Source: Thermoactinospora rubra (GTDB lineage Bacteria > Actinomycetota > Actinomycetes > Streptosporangiales > Streptosporangiaceae). From it: a stretch of DNA of 64,000 nt. The stretch is from positions 1 through 64,000 of the forward strand of contig NZ_KZ084335.1 in assembly GCF_002093975.1 (NCBI RefSeq). The letters run 5' to 3'. Under the pieces are notes generated by a model that did not search any database, had not been told where the DNA came from, and saw nothing but the letters and a program-made list of their open reading frames with translations. Both the position numbers and the translations under genes were made by a program. Every line of letters starts with the position of its first letter. Within the stretch, counting starts at the first letter, position 1. Positions 44,535 to 53,714 of the stretch are shown piece by piece.

Positions 44535-46019
44535 GTGCCCACGCTCAGCGACCTCGCGGTCCGCCACACCGCACTCGACGCCTCCGACATCGAGTGGCTC
44601 CACACGCTGGTCTCCGACTGGCAGCTGCTGGCCGACCTGTCCTTCGCCGACCTGATCCTGTGGGCGCCGCTGCCGGGCGAGGCCGGCTGGGTGGCCGTCG
44701 CCCAGATGCGCCCCACGACGGGCCCGACGGTCTACCACGACGACGTCGTCGGCACGGTCGTCAAGCAGGGCGAGCGCCACCTCATCGACACGGCCTGGCG
44801 GGAGCGCCGCATCTGCCGGGAGGGCGACCCCGACTGGTCGACGGGCGTGCCGGTGCGGGAGGAGACCATCCCGGTACGGCACGCCGAAGGCCGCTGGCTG
44901 GGCGTCATCCAGCGCTCGACCAACCTGTCGTCGGCGCGCACGCCGTCCCGGCTGGAGCTCACCTACCTGCAGAGCGCCTCCGACCTGGCGCAGATGGTCG
45001 CCGAGGGGCGCTTCCCGTTCGCCGGTGAGCCGCCGATCCTGGTGCGCTCGCCGCGCGTCGGCGACGGGCTGCTGCGCCTGGACCGCGCCGGGCGGGTCAC
45101 CTACGCCTCGCCCAACGCCCTGTCGGCCTACCGCCGCCTGGGCCTGCACGCCGACCTCGTCGGGGCCGAGCTCGGGCGGCTGACGGCCCAGCTGTGCTAC
45201 TCCGACGAGCCGATCAACGAGGACCTCATGATCGTGGCCAGCGGCCGCGCGGCCAAGGAGACCGAGGTCGAGTCGGGCGGGACCATCGTGCAGCTGCGCG
45301 CGATCCCGCTGATCGTGGGCGGCGGGCGCATCGGCGCCCTGGTGCTCCTGCGCGACGTGACCGAGCTGCGGCGGCGCGAGCGCGAGCTGATGACCAAGGA
45401 CGCCACGATCCGCGAGATCCACCACCGCGTGAAGAACAACCTCCAGACGGTGGCCGCGCTGCTGCGCCTCCAGGCCCGGCGGCTGCGGGTCCCGGAGGGG
45501 CGCGAGGCGCTGGAGGAGGCGGTCCGGCGCGTCGGGTCGATCGCGATCGTGCACGAGACGCTCTCGCACGCACCCGAGGAGTTCGTCGACTTCGACGACA
45601 TCGCCGACCGCGTGATCGCGATGGCGGGCGAGGTGTCGGCGCCCGAGGCCGCGGTGACGCCGCGCCGCGTGGGCAGCTTCGGGGTGCTGCCGTCGCTGAT
45701 CGCCACCCCGCTGGCGATGGCCCTGACCGAGCTGTTGCAGAACGCCCTCCAGCACGGGCGTCCCAGGCGGCTGGAGGTGGTGGTGACCTCGGAGTTCGCG
45801 CCCGCGGGACGGGAGCCGCGCCGCGAGCGGTTGACGGTGTCCGTGCGGGACGACGGCCGGGGTCTGCCGGCGGACTTCGACCTCGACAGCAGCACGAGCC
45901 TGGGGCTGCAGATCGTGCGGACGCTGGTGGAGGGCGAGCTGTCGGGACGGCTGACGATCGAGCCGCGGGAGGGCGGGGGAACCGCGGTCACCCTGTCGAT
46001 CCCGCTGCCGGCCGCCTGA
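44535..46019 (+). CDS. pdtaS: Sensor histidine kinase PdtaS
   Basis: 494 residues from a GTG at 44535 that gives the same N terminus as mycobacterial PdtaS. Order: GAF (about 1-150), PAS (about 175-290), HisKA_2 with phospho-His in REIHHRVKNNLQTVAALLRLQ, and HATPase (ELLQNALQHG, DDGRGLP, SLGLQIVRTL). Signals through an ANTAR response regulator (PdtaR) that acts on RNA; that partner is not in the window. Soluble, as in mycobacteria. Adjacent to whiB1, the same neighbourhood as in Mycobacterium tuberculosis. Confidence 0.93.
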   Translation: MPTLSDLAVRHTALDASDIEWLHTLVSDWQLLADLSFADLILWAPLPGEAGWVAVAQMRPTTGPTVYHDDVVGTVVKQGERHLIDTAWRERRICREGDPDWSTGVPVREETIPVRHAEGRWLGVIQRSTNLSSARTPSRLELTYLQSASDLAQMVAEGRFPFAGEPPILVRSPRVGDGLLRLDRAGRVTYASPNALSAYRRLGLHADLVGAELGRLTAQLCYSDEPINEDLMIVASGRAAKETEVESGGTIVQLRAIPLIVGGGRIGALVLLRDVTELRRRERELMTKDATIREIHHRVKNNLQTVAALLRLQARRLRVPEGREALEEAVRRVGSIAIVHETLSHAPEEFVDFDDIADRVIAMAGEVSAPEAAVTPRRVGSFGVLPSLIATPLAMALTELLQNALQHGRPRRLEVVVTSEFAPAGREPRRERLTVSVRDDGRGLPADFDLDSSTSLGLQIVRTLVEGELSGRLTIEPREGGGTAVTLSIPLPAA

Positions 46020-46082
46020 CCGGCTCGGCTCGGGGTCGGGGTCGGGTGACCGTACGGCGGGGCCGCGGGTCGCGGCGGGGTG

Positions 46083-46203
46083 GCGTTCAGCGGCGGGTGC
46101 GCTCAGGATCCGACGTGGACGCGGCCGGTGCGCTCAGGAACCGACGAGGACGCTGCGAGGTGGCGCTCAGGGGGTCGGCGCGAGCGCGGCCGGTGCGGTC
46201 AGA
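46083..46203. repeat. Imperfect direct repeats between pdtaS and whiB1
   Basis: About four degenerate units of 32-38 bp containing GTGCGCTCAGG or GTGGCGCTCAGG followed by CCGACGWGGACGC-like sequence, filling the space between the convergent genes. Irregular spacing rules out CRISPR. Confidence 0.55.
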
Positions 46204-46453
46204 AGCTGGCGCGGGCGCGGGCCCGGGCCGTGCGGCGCTTGAGTGCCCGGCGCTCGTCCTCGCTCAGGCCGCCCCAGACGCCGGCGTCCTGCCCGGACTC
46301 CAGCGCCCACTGCAGGCACGCCTCGGTGACCGAGCAGGAACGGCAGACCTGCTTGGCCTCCTCGATCTGCAGCAGAGCGGGTCCGGTGTTGCCGATGGGG
46401 AAGAACAGCTCCGGGTCCACGTCACGGCAGGCGGCTCGGTGGCGCCAGTCCAT
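46199..46453 (-). CDS. whiB1: WhiB1-type iron-sulfur transcription factor
   Basis: 84 residues. Four cluster cysteines C9, C37, C40 and C46 (CxxC then Cx5C), the GVWGG turn and the basic DNA-binding tail RRALKRRTARARAR. Sequence and neighbours (pdtaS, lipid kinase) match mycobacterial WhiB1, an essential NO-sensitive 4Fe-4S protein that partners the principal sigma factor. A CRP-type site lies 56-71 bp upstream of the start. Confidence 0.95.
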   Translation of the reverse strand: MDWRHRAACRDVDPELFFPIGNTGPALLQIEEAKQVCRSCSVTEACLQWALESGQDAGVWGGLSEDERRALKRRTARARARASF

Positions 46454-46508
46454 GCGTCCACTCCTTAGTAGATGGAGTCGATGGTTTGACTCCGTGCGGC
46501 CACTACTT

Positions 46509-46524
46509 TGTGAAGACTTTCACT
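46509..46524 (-). promoter_or_regulatory. CRP-like operator upstream of whiB1
   Basis: TGTGA-N6-TCACT at 46509-46524 differs from the CRP/Rv3676 consensus TGTGA-N6-TCACA by one base. Mycobacterial whiB1 is a known CRP target, so position and sequence agree. Confidence 0.65.
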
Positions 46525-46732
46525 AACGAGTGCGAACAGGCACCCGAATCTGGTGATCCGGGCTTGTTCCTTGATCGTCGGGGGCGGACCCTTGGGGGTT
46601 TCGTTCAAAGGTCCTACGTTCCGACGTCACTGTTGAGCCTTTCAGCCACGCTCAGTGCACGCAAGGGGGTAGCGGCGATGTTTTGGCGGATATGGCTGTA
46701 AAATACGTCACACAATGACGGAATGTAACCAC

Positions 46733-47668
46733 TTAGACCACTATTTGTAACGCATTCGGGATAGACCGGAACGTTACGGACTCGAGCTCCCCCAGGTAGT
46801 CGCCGTCGAGCTGGAAGGCCACGGGCCGCTCGGCGGCCAGCGTGAACTCCGCCTCGTCGTGCAGCTGAACCAGGTGACGGCCCTTCGGCCAGGTGTCGCG
46901 CTCCTGGAGCAGCTGCCGCACGAGCGACAGCACGGCCGGCAGGCCCAGCCGCCGCAGGGCCAGCAGGTCCAAGCCGGTCTCGAAGCTCGCCCACGGCGTC
47001 GGCAGCACCGGCTTGGGCCCCACGTAGGTCCAGGGGGAGGTGTTGGACACGATCGCCATGAACACCCCCTCGGCCGTGGGGATGCCGGGGCCCGTGAGCG
47101 TCATGGCCGGATGCCGCCTGTCGGTCTGGAAGTAGCGCCGCACCGCCGTCATGACGTACCGGGCCGGCGTGGCCTTGCGCCCGTTGCCGCGCATGCCCTC
47201 GACCGCCCGCACCACCTCGGCGTCGTAGCCCAGGCCCGCGCAGAAGGTGAAGTAGCGGTGCCGTCCCTCCCACGACGCCTGGCCCAGCCCGATCGTCCTG
47301 GTCCTGTCCTCCTGCAGCGCCTCCAGCACCATCCCGGTGGCCTCGACCGGGTCGTTGGGCAGGCCGAGCGCGCGGGCGAACACGTTGGCGCTGCCGCCCG
47401 GGATGACCGCGAGCATGGGCCGCCCGCCGCCGTTCACGGGGTTCAGCAGGCCGTTGGCCGTCTCGTTGATGGTCCCGTCGCCGCCCAGCACGACCACGAG
47501 GTCGTAGCCCTTGGCGTGGGCCTTGCCGGCCAGCGTGGCCGCGTGCCCTCGGTAGCCGGTCTGCTCAACCGTCAGCTCCACGGCCGCCCCGAGCGCCCTG
47601 ATCAGCACGTCCCTCGTTCGAGAGTTGGTAGTGGTCGCTTTGGGATTGACCAGGAGCATTGCCCGCAT
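46733..47668 (-). CDS. Diacylglycerol/lipid kinase family protein
   Basis: 311 residues. The DAGK catalytic domain shows NPKATTTN, VVVLGGDGTINETANGLL and PGGSANVFARALG. The C-terminal half with YFTFCAGLGYDAEVV and a final beta-sandwich is typical. Phosphorylates a lipid (diacylglycerol, or sphingosine-like in relatives) with ATP. The upstream 279 bp to whiB1 contain the whiB1 promoter. ATG at 47668; an ATG nine bases later is also possible. Confidence 0.88.
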   Translation of the reverse strand: MRAMLLVNPKATTTNSRTRDVLIRALGAAVELTVEQTGYRGHAATLAGKAHAKGYDLVVVLGGDGTINETANGLLNPVNGGGRPMLAVIPGGSANVFARALGLPNDPVEATGMVLEALQEDRTRTIGLGQASWEGRHRYFTFCAGLGYDAEVVRAVEGMRGNGRKATPARYVMTAVRRYFQTDRRHPAMTLTGPGIPTAEGVFMAIVSNTSPWTYVGPKPVLPTPWASFETGLDLLALRRLGLPAVLSLVRQLLQERDTWPKGRHLVQLHDEAEFTLAAERPVAFQLDGDYLGELESVTFRSIPNALQIVV

Positions 47669-47696
47669 ATCGCCCAGAGTAGTCGGCGGCTGCCGC

Positions 47697-48520
47697 CTAA
47701 TGGCACTGCGAACCCACGGCAAGCATCAGGTCTTCGATCAGGAACGCCAAGGTGGCGGCGATCGTATCCGGATCCGCCAAGGGCCCTGCCGCTTGTGCGG
47801 CCATGGTGGCGTACGGCCCGGCGGGGCTGGTGCCGTGTGACCGCAGTGATCTGATCGCCTGGCGTGTGGTTTCCGAGCACAGAGGCTCCTCGGCGAGTCG
47901 GGTCAGCTGCAACGCCAGCGTGTTGGTCTCCACACTCTGAAGGAGCCGGAGAACATCCAGGCTGTCCTTGGGGCTCAAGCGCTCGGGTTGCCGGAGCCGT
48001 TCGTCAATCTTGATCGTCTTGGCCACGAGGAGCGCTGCGGGGCCGGCGACACGGATGGTGAAAGAGCGTCCGTCGTCGTCTGCCAGACCGGTGACGGTGT
48101 GCTCGCTGTTGTCGATGACAGCTGCTTCCAGTCCGGTCGTGCGGCGTGCGACGCGGTTTCCATGGACGGGGATGCGGGCGCCGCGGCGTCCACCACTCCC
48201 GCTGAGAGCGTCGGGAACCATCAGATCCACGGCGACGCCCAGCCTGCCGTGCCAGGTGCCGGGATTCACCCCAGGTCTGAACCCGCGGCTCGCAGCGCTT
48301 CCTCCAACAGGGGTTCGTCACGCAGCTTGTCGGGCGCCAACGCGATGTCGGCGTCGGTAGTCGTGGGTGCCACGGCGATGTCCGCATCTCCGGTGTGAAG
48401 GTAGACAGCCTGGGCGCCGACCAGGACGACCGCGTCGATGTGCGGGCCGAGGGCCGCCAGTGCGTCGAGGAGGACCGAGCGGGCCAGAACATACTCAGCA
48501 GGTGCCGAATCAGCCCTCAT
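47697..48520 (-). pseudogene. AbiEii-like nucleotidyltransferase (toxin) with a one-base frameshift
   Basis: The first part (48520 down to a TGA at 48266) encodes DAVVLVGAQAVYLHTGDADI and TTTDADIALAP, the nucleotidyltransferase core. The second part (48269 down to 47697) continues NPGTWHGR, VAVDLMVPDAL and VAGPAALLVAKTIKIDERL in another frame. Adding one T at 48280-48281 restores a continuous 274-residue protein reading AAGFRPGVNPGTWHGR across the join. GTG and TGA overlap at the break, so reinitiation could still make the second half. It is coupled by ATGA to the AbiEi-like gene upstream. Confidence 0.72.
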
Positions 48521-49566
48521 CGTGCCCACTCCTCATCGTCTGCGGCCAGAACATCCAAGAGCTGCTCTGCCTCTTCTGCGGATCGTCCAGGGCCGGTGAG
48601 GAGGTCGGCCGCTGTTTGACTCGGACTTGCGTACCTGAGCCCGTCACGGATGACGGAGTTCGCATGGACGACCTCATCGAAGGGTTCGACCAAGAGCACG
48701 TTGGCGCCGGCTTCGGTCGGCCGCAGGCGGAGCTCTCGTGAGAGGGCAAACGGATCGTCCACGAAGATCGCCAGGACGGTGAGCGGCGTGATGGGGGCGA
48801 GGGAGGCCGGCAAGTACGCCCGGCTTGCCGCGCTGCCGGTCAGGGAGTAGCGGCCTTGATAGTGGCGCAGGTCTGCCAGAGTTCTGTTGAGCCCGCGGAG
48901 GGCGACCGACGGCGTCACCGCGTTGGACCGCGTTAGACCGTAGACCCGCGTCCAATGGCGGAGAAGCGCTCGTTTCCGCACGCCCTGGACGGATCCATCG
49001 GTTCCTCGGGTGATCAGGATTTCCTTGGTCAGCAGTTCGAGCACCCGTGAGCTGGTGGCCACGCCAACCTGGGCCCGTTGGGCAAGAGCACGCACGCCGA
49101 TGGGTCCGCGCCCATCCATCAGGGCGCGGACCACGCGGGCCGCTCCTGGGCCGCGAAGCGACCGCAGGCGTCTTTCCCCGGGAACGGCGAACGGGTCGCG
49201 ATCAGCGCCTTGACGATCAAGGAAGAGTGCTGGCCGGCTCAGCCGCATCCGCACGTTGCCCGTGCTGTCGAACCACCCGAGCCCCAGCTCGGCGAGGACT
49301 TCCCGCACGCGGGGCGAAAGGTACGGCGCTGCGAGAACAACACCTTGATCACATTCCAGCGGGGGCAAGCTCGGAAGCCGGCGCTCCATCGTCGCGTGCA
49401 ACGAGGGAACATCCCGAGGCTGGACAGCGGTCTTTGTTGCGACGAGGAGGCGCGCATGTGTTCCGTCGGGCGCTGTGAGTTCGATGATCCCGTCAAAGGC
49501 GTCGGGACGAACAACCAGACCGACCTGCCAGTCGTCTGGCAATGTGGACCGGAGGAACGTCTCCAT
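48517..49566 (-). CDS. AbiEi-like antitoxin / winged-helix regulator
   Basis: 349 residues from ATG 49566. The N-terminal half (about 1-110) is of unknown fold with PSLPPLECDQGVVLAAPYLSP. A winged helix follows (VRALMDGRGPIGVRALAQRA and VATSSRVLELLTKE). The C-terminal half has LLVEPFDEVVHA and YASPSQTAADLLTGPGR, typical of the AbiEi-related partner of nucleotidyltransferase toxins. Such proteins bind inverted repeats in their own promoter; four GTTCC/GGAAC half-sites lie just upstream. Stop and toxin start overlap (ATGA). Confidence 0.65.
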   Translation of the reverse strand: METFLRSTLPDDWQVGLVVRPDAFDGIIELTAPDGTHARLLVATKTAVQPRDVPSLHATMERRLPSLPPLECDQGVVLAAPYLSPRVREVLAELGLGWFDSTGNVRMRLSRPALFLDRQGADRDPFAVPGERRLRSLRGPGAARVVRALMDGRGPIGVRALAQRAQVGVATSSRVLELLTKEILITRGTDGSVQGVRKRALLRHWTRVYGLTRSNAVTPSVALRGLNRTLADLRHYQGRYSLTGSAASRAYLPASLAPITPLTVLAIFVDDPFALSRELRLRPTEAGANVLLVEPFDEVVHANSVIRDGLRYASPSQTAADLLTGPGRSAEEAEQLLDVLAADDEEWAR

Positions 49567-49581
49567 GTCGTACAGCAGGCG

Positions 49582-49636
49582 TGTTCCGCTGCTGGTAGGG
49601 TTCCGCTTCACGTGGAACACCTTAATACGCGGAACA
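49582..49636 (-). promoter_or_regulatory. Nested inverted repeats in the AbiE-like promoter
   Basis: Outer pair TGTTCCGC (49582-49589) and GCGGAACA (49629-49636); inner pair GTTCC (49600-49604) and GGAAC (49614-49618). A minus-strand TATTAA (49622-49627) could be a -10 box. Arrangement fits autoregulation by the AbiEi-like protein. Confidence 0.6.
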
Positions 49637-49958
49637 TTCTGACGCTGGGTACTCGGAATATTGCGTTCTGTGTGCTCATTGCGGGGTGTATGTCGCGTTA
49701 TCGGTGACTCGCTCGACGATTGACCACGGTGCCACTTCGAGGGGACGCCGTCGCAGCGGGAAGGGGTACGGCGGAGCCCGGCGCAACGAGGACAGCGCCC
49801 AGGGTGGGAACCACGGCGATCGCCCAAGAAGACGCCGTAACGGCGGCCGGCCATGCACACCCGGTGAGCGTCACCCTGGACAGGGCCCGGCCCAGTGCGG
49901 CGGGTGGGCGCAACCCGGCTCCGCCGTACAGGAAGAAAGAAGAGATATCGTTGCGGGC
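49637..49958. other. Intergenic region without a convincing gene
   Basis: About 320 bp between the AbiE-like promoter and a small membrane-protein gene. The left end is unusually AT-rich for this window (49621-49700), which fits divergent promoters. Short open frames here lack family features. Confidence 0.5.
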
Positions 49959-50333
49959 GTGGAGCGTCCGGTGAGCTTGGTGGTTGCGGCGGTGGTGGTC
50001 GCCCTGGAGGGGCTGGTCGCGGCCGGTCTGGGCGTGTGGCTGGCCGTGAGCACGGTGACCGGGCAGGTGCGGGAGGTCACCGCCGCGCTCGCCGAGGCGG
50101 TGTTCGGGCTCGGCATCGGCGCGGGCCTGCTGTGGGTGGCGTGGGGCGGGCTGCTGAAGGCCCAGCGGTGGGGGAGGACGCCGGGCGTGCTGGCGCAGAT
50201 CTTCCTGATCCCCGTGGGCGGCACGGTGCTGCTGGAGTGGCCCGCGGTGGGCGTGCCGATCGTGGCGGCGGCCCTCGTGGGACTGGTCGCCCTGCTGGCG
50301 CCGCCGACGACCCGGGCCCTCTACGGCGAGTGA
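49959..50333 (+). CDS. Small integral membrane protein of unknown function
   Basis: 124 residues with four hydrophobic segments (about 6-28, 42-62, 75-92, 96-116) and short basic or acidic loops. GTG start; GAAAGAAGAG lies upstream at some distance. It ends 9 bp from the convergent sigma-factor gene. I do not recognise a family. Confidence 0.65.
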   Translation: MERPVSLVVAAVVVALEGLVAAGLGVWLAVSTVTGQVREVTAALAEAVFGLGIGAGLLWVAWGGLLKAQRWGRTPGVLAQIFLIPVGGTVLLEWPAVGVPIVAAALVGLVALLAPPTTRALYGE

Positions 50334-50342
50334 CCCCGGGGG

Positions 50343-51143
50343 TCAGTCCTCCGCCGTGAGCCCCTCGCGCAGCTGCGCCAGGGTCCGCGCCAGCAGGCGG
50401 GAGACGTGCATCTGGGAGATGCCCAGCTCGTTGGCGATCTGCGACTGCGTCATGTTGCCGAAGAAGCGCAGCAGCAGGATGCGCTTCTCGCGTGGCGGCA
50501 GCCGTTCGAGCAGCGGCTTGAGCGACTCCCGGTATTCGACGCCCTCCAGCGACTCGTCCACGATGCCGAGCGAGTCGGACACGGCCGGGGCGTCGTCGTC
50601 GCCGGAGTCGGGCGCGTCGAGCGACACGGTGGAGTAGGCGTTGGCCGACTCCAGGCCCTCGAGCACCTCCTCCTCGGTCATCTTCAGGTACGCGGCCAGC
50701 TCGGCGACCGTGGGCGCCCGGCCCTCGCGCTGGGACAGGTCGCTGATGGCCTTGGTCAGGGAGAGCTTGAGCTCCTGCAGGCGGCGCGGGACGCGCACCG
50801 CCCAGCCCTTGTCGCGGAAGTGCCGCTTGATCTCGCCGACGATGGTCGGCGTCGCGTAGGTGGAGAACTCCACGCCGCGGTTGAGGTCGAAGCGGTCGAT
50901 CGACTTGATGAGGCCGATGGTGGCGACCTGGGTGAGGTCGTCGAGCCATTCGCCGCGGTTGCGGAACCGGCGCGCCAGGTATTCGACCAGGGGAAGGTGC
51001 AGCTCCACCAGCTCGTCGCGGATGCGCTGGCGACGGGGCTCGTCGGGGCCCAGCTCGGCCAGCTCGGCGAACAGCATGCGGGCGCGCACCCGGTCGGGCA
51101 CGGCGGGCTCGCTCGTGGCCATGGCTCCAGTCCTTTCCGTCAC
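50343..51143 (-). CDS. SigF/SigB-type stress or sporulation sigma factor
   Basis: 266 residues from GTG 51143 (GTGA overlap with the anti-sigma stop); the ATG at 51122 with AAAGGA/GGAG upstream would give 259. Region 2 (EYLARRFRNRGEWLDDLTQVATIGLIKSI), region 3 and region 4 (ERLPPREKRILLLRFF, MTQSQIANELGISQMHVSRLL) are complete. Group 3 sigma controlled by an RsbW-like kinase encoded immediately upstream. The cognate anti-anti-sigma factor is not seen. Confidence 0.92.
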   Translation of the reverse strand: MTERTGAMATSEPAVPDRVRARMLFAELAELGPDEPRRQRIRDELVELHLPLVEYLARRFRNRGEWLDDLTQVATIGLIKSIDRFDLNRGVEFSTYATPTIVGEIKRHFRDKGWAVRVPRRLQELKLSLTKAISDLSQREGRAPTVAELAAYLKMTEEEVLEGLESANAYSTVSLDAPDSGDDDAPAVSDSLGIVDESLEGVEYRESLKPLLERLPPREKRILLLRFFGNMTQSQIANELGISQMHVSRLLARTLAQLREGLTAED

Positions 51144-51577
51144 GCCGGCCTCGCCGTGCCTCGGCGCTTACGCAGGACGATCGCCATGCGGTCGGGGGAG
51201 TCGGTCACCGCGTCCACGTCGTCGGCGAGCGCGGTCAGGACCATCCAGGCGAAGTCGTCGCGCTTGGGTGCAGTCGCCCCCACGGTGGCCACCTCCACTC
51301 GCACCTGCATCTCCTGCCCGGCCAGCTCGAACTCGGCCAGCAGGTCGGTGCCCGGCACGGCCTCGTTGAGCAGCATCGCGCACGCCTCGTCGACGGCGAT
51401 GCGCAGGTCCTCGATCTCGTCGAGGGTGAAATCCAGCCGGGCGGCCAGACCCGCGGTGATCATGCGCAGCACGGACAGGTAGGCGCTCGCCGCGGGCAGC
51501 CTCGCGCTGACTACGTCGCGGATCGCGCCAGGGCTGTCCCCACTGCCCTCCACGCGCGTCGTGGTGTCCTCGGTCAC
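51140..51577 (-). CDS. RsbW-like anti-sigma factor (GHKL fold)
   Basis: 145 residues. HATPase-like domain: DLRIAVDEACAMLL corresponds to the N box; the G1 box is degenerate (DDFAWMVLTALADDVDAVTD), so it may bind sigma without strong kinase activity. Translationally coupled to the sigma gene. GAGGAGGAACG precedes the GTG start. Confidence 0.87.
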   Translation of the reverse strand: MTEDTTTRVEGSGDSPGAIRDVVSARLPAASAYLSVLRMITAGLAARLDFTLDEIEDLRIAVDEACAMLLNEAVPGTDLLAEFELAGQEMQVRVEVATVGATAPKRDDFAWMVLTALADDVDAVTDSPDRMAIVLRKRRGTARPA

Positions 51578-51689
51578 GTTCCTCCTCGCTGCGGCGCCCG
51601 TCTCGGGTGGCGCCGTATAGGTGACGCTGACTGCAACTTACCGCCCCTGGGGTGTCGTTGGCGGAACGAGACGCGCCAGGAGCGGAAAA

Positions 51690-51717
51690 GCCCCGAGTGG
51701 TAAACACCACCCGGGGC
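51690..51717 (-). terminator. Terminator of sodN
   Basis: GCCCCGAGTGG (51690-51700) and CCACCCGGGGC (51707-51717) pair with one mismatch around a 6-nt loop. On the minus strand the hairpin is followed by TTTTCC, and it lies 13 bp after the sodN stop. Confidence 0.8.
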
Positions 51718-51729
51718 CGGTTTGTGCCG

Positions 51730-52131
51730 CTACGCGGCCTTGGTCTCCCAGAAGATCTTGGCAATCTCGTCGATCTTGGCGAGCAGCTCGTCCGCCTTGG
51801 CCACGTCGACCTGGCCCTTGCCGCCGGCGGCGCCGGCCAGCTTGGTGGCCTCCCAGAACAGCTGGTGCAGCTGCGGGTACTGCTCGAGGTGGTTGGGCTT
51901 GAAGTAGTCGGTCCAGAGCACCCACAGGTGGTGCTTGACGAGCTCGGCGCGCTGCTCCTTGATGATCAGCGCGCGGGTGCGGAAGACCGGGTCCTCGTTG
52001 GCGTTGTACTTCTCCATGATGGCCTTGACCGACTCCGCCTCGATGCGGGCCTGCGCCGGGTCGTAGACGCCGCAGGGCAGGTCGCAGTGGGCCGAGACCA
52101 CGTGCTTGGGGCGCAACAGTCGTCCGAGCAT
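51730..52131 (-). CDS. sodN: Nickel superoxide dismutase precursor
   Basis: 133 residues. The 14-residue propeptide MLGRLLRPKHVVSA is removed to expose the nickel hook HCDLPCGVY (His1, Cys2, Cys6 of the mature enzyme). Dismutates superoxide in the cytoplasm as a hexamer. GAGGAAAGGACC precedes the ATG. Divergent from its maturation protease gene. Confidence 0.97.
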   Translation of the reverse strand: MLGRLLRPKHVVSAHCDLPCGVYDPAQARIEAESVKAIMEKYNANEDPVFRTRALIIKEQRAELVKHHLWVLWTDYFKPNHLEQYPQLHQLFWEATKLAGAAGGKGQVDVAKADELLAKIDEIAKIFWETKAA

Positions 52132-52134
52132 GGA

Positions 52135-52169
52135 TAAGGTCCTTTCCTCTTGGTCCAGTAACGACCTTA
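52135..52169. promoter_or_regulatory. Inverted repeat in the sodN-sodX divergent promoter
   Basis: TAAGGTC (52135-52141) and GACCTTA (52163-52169), a perfect 7-bp repeat with a 21-bp centre, spanning the whole 48-bp gap. It could be a nickel-responsive (Nur-like) or other operator; the consensus was not checked. Confidence 0.4.
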
Positions 52170-52179
52170 CTCTGGGCCC

Positions 52180-52485
52180 GTGAGGGTTCGTGTGGAAGGG
52201 GACTCCATGCGTCCCGCGCTGCATCCAGGGGACTGGTTGCTGGTACGGCGGGGCGCCGCGATCCGGCCCGGGGACATCGTCGTGGCGCGGCTGCCCGGCG
52301 ACCCCGACCGGCTGATCGTCAAGCGGGCCCAGTGGCGCGGCGAGGACGGCTGGTGGCTGGAGAGCGACAACCAGCGGGCGCCGGGGCGGCGCGACAGCTG
52401 GGACTTCGGGCCGGTCAGCGAGGTCGTGGGGCGCGTGGTGCTGCGGTACTGGCCGCTCGTGCGACGGAGCGGGCGAGCGCGATAG
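52180..52485 (+). CDS. sodX: Nickel-type superoxide dismutase maturation protease
   Basis: 101 residues of the S24/S26 peptidase type: catalytic Ser9 in VEGDSMRPAL and Lys48 in RLIVKRAQ. Removes the SodN propeptide. The GTG start has TACTCT seven bases upstream and no ribosome site, so a leaderless message is likely. Lacks a membrane anchor, fitting a cytoplasmic substrate. Confidence 0.9.
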   Translation: MRVRVEGDSMRPALHPGDWLLVRRGAAIRPGDIVVARLPGDPDRLIVKRAQWRGEDGWWLESDNQRAPGRRDSWDFGPVSEVVGRVVLRYWPLVRRSGRAR

Positions 52486-52494
52486 GAGGGTTCG

Positions 52495-52908
52495 TCAGCG
52501 GGCGACCTTGCGGCGGGCTCGGTAGGCGGCCACGTTCGCGCGGCTGGCGCAGCGCTCGGAGCAGTAACGGCGCGAGCGGTTGGTCGTGGCGTCGATGAAG
52601 GCGTTGCGGCAGGGCGCGGCCTGGCAGCGGCCGAGACGGTCGGGCCCGAGCATGGTGACCAGCACCGCCAGGCCCATGACGGCCTTGGCGAGCTTGTCGT
52701 GGTCGTCGGACAGGTGCAGGTGCCAGCGCTCGCCGTCGTGCCCCGAGATGTGGGGGCGCATGGGGGAGTGGGCGAGCAGGGCGTTGAGCCGCGCGACCAC
52801 GTCCTCCTCGGCGCCCTTCTCGGCCGCGTCGAAAACGGCGCCCAGCTCCTCGTGGCCGCCCTCGTTCACCAGCTCGACCGCCAGCTCGGCGTAAGAGGTG
52901 AGCTCCAT
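52495..52908 (-). CDS. CGNR zinc-finger putative regulator
   Basis: 137 residues. N-terminal ABATE-like stress domain and a C-terminal zinc finger with CQAAPCRNAFID and RRYCSERCASRANVAAYRAR. The family is thought to bind DNA; targets are unknown. ATG at 52908 is preferred over a TTG six bases upstream. Confidence 0.85.
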   Translation of the reverse strand: MELTSYAELAVELVNEGGHEELGAVFDAAEKGAEEDVVARLNALLAHSPMRPHISGHDGERWHLHLSDDHDKLAKAVMGLAVLVTMLGPDRLGRCQAAPCRNAFIDATTNRSRRYCSERCASRANVAAYRARRKVAR

Positions 52909-52967
52909 ACGCAACTATTACCCGATGAGCGCCGGTGGGTACGGCCCGGCCGTACCCACCGGCGATG

Positions 52968-53710
<743 letters not shown>

Positions 53711-53714
<4 letters not shown>

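Noticed and set aside
46083..46203. CRISPR-like repeats
   Set aside because: Units vary in length and sequence, there are no constant repeats with unique spacers, and no cas genes are nearby.
46727..46743. A dre (DasR box) candidate near the lipid-kinase stop
   Set aside because: Only the half TAGACCACT matches; the left half does not form the palindrome, and the position is at a 3' end.
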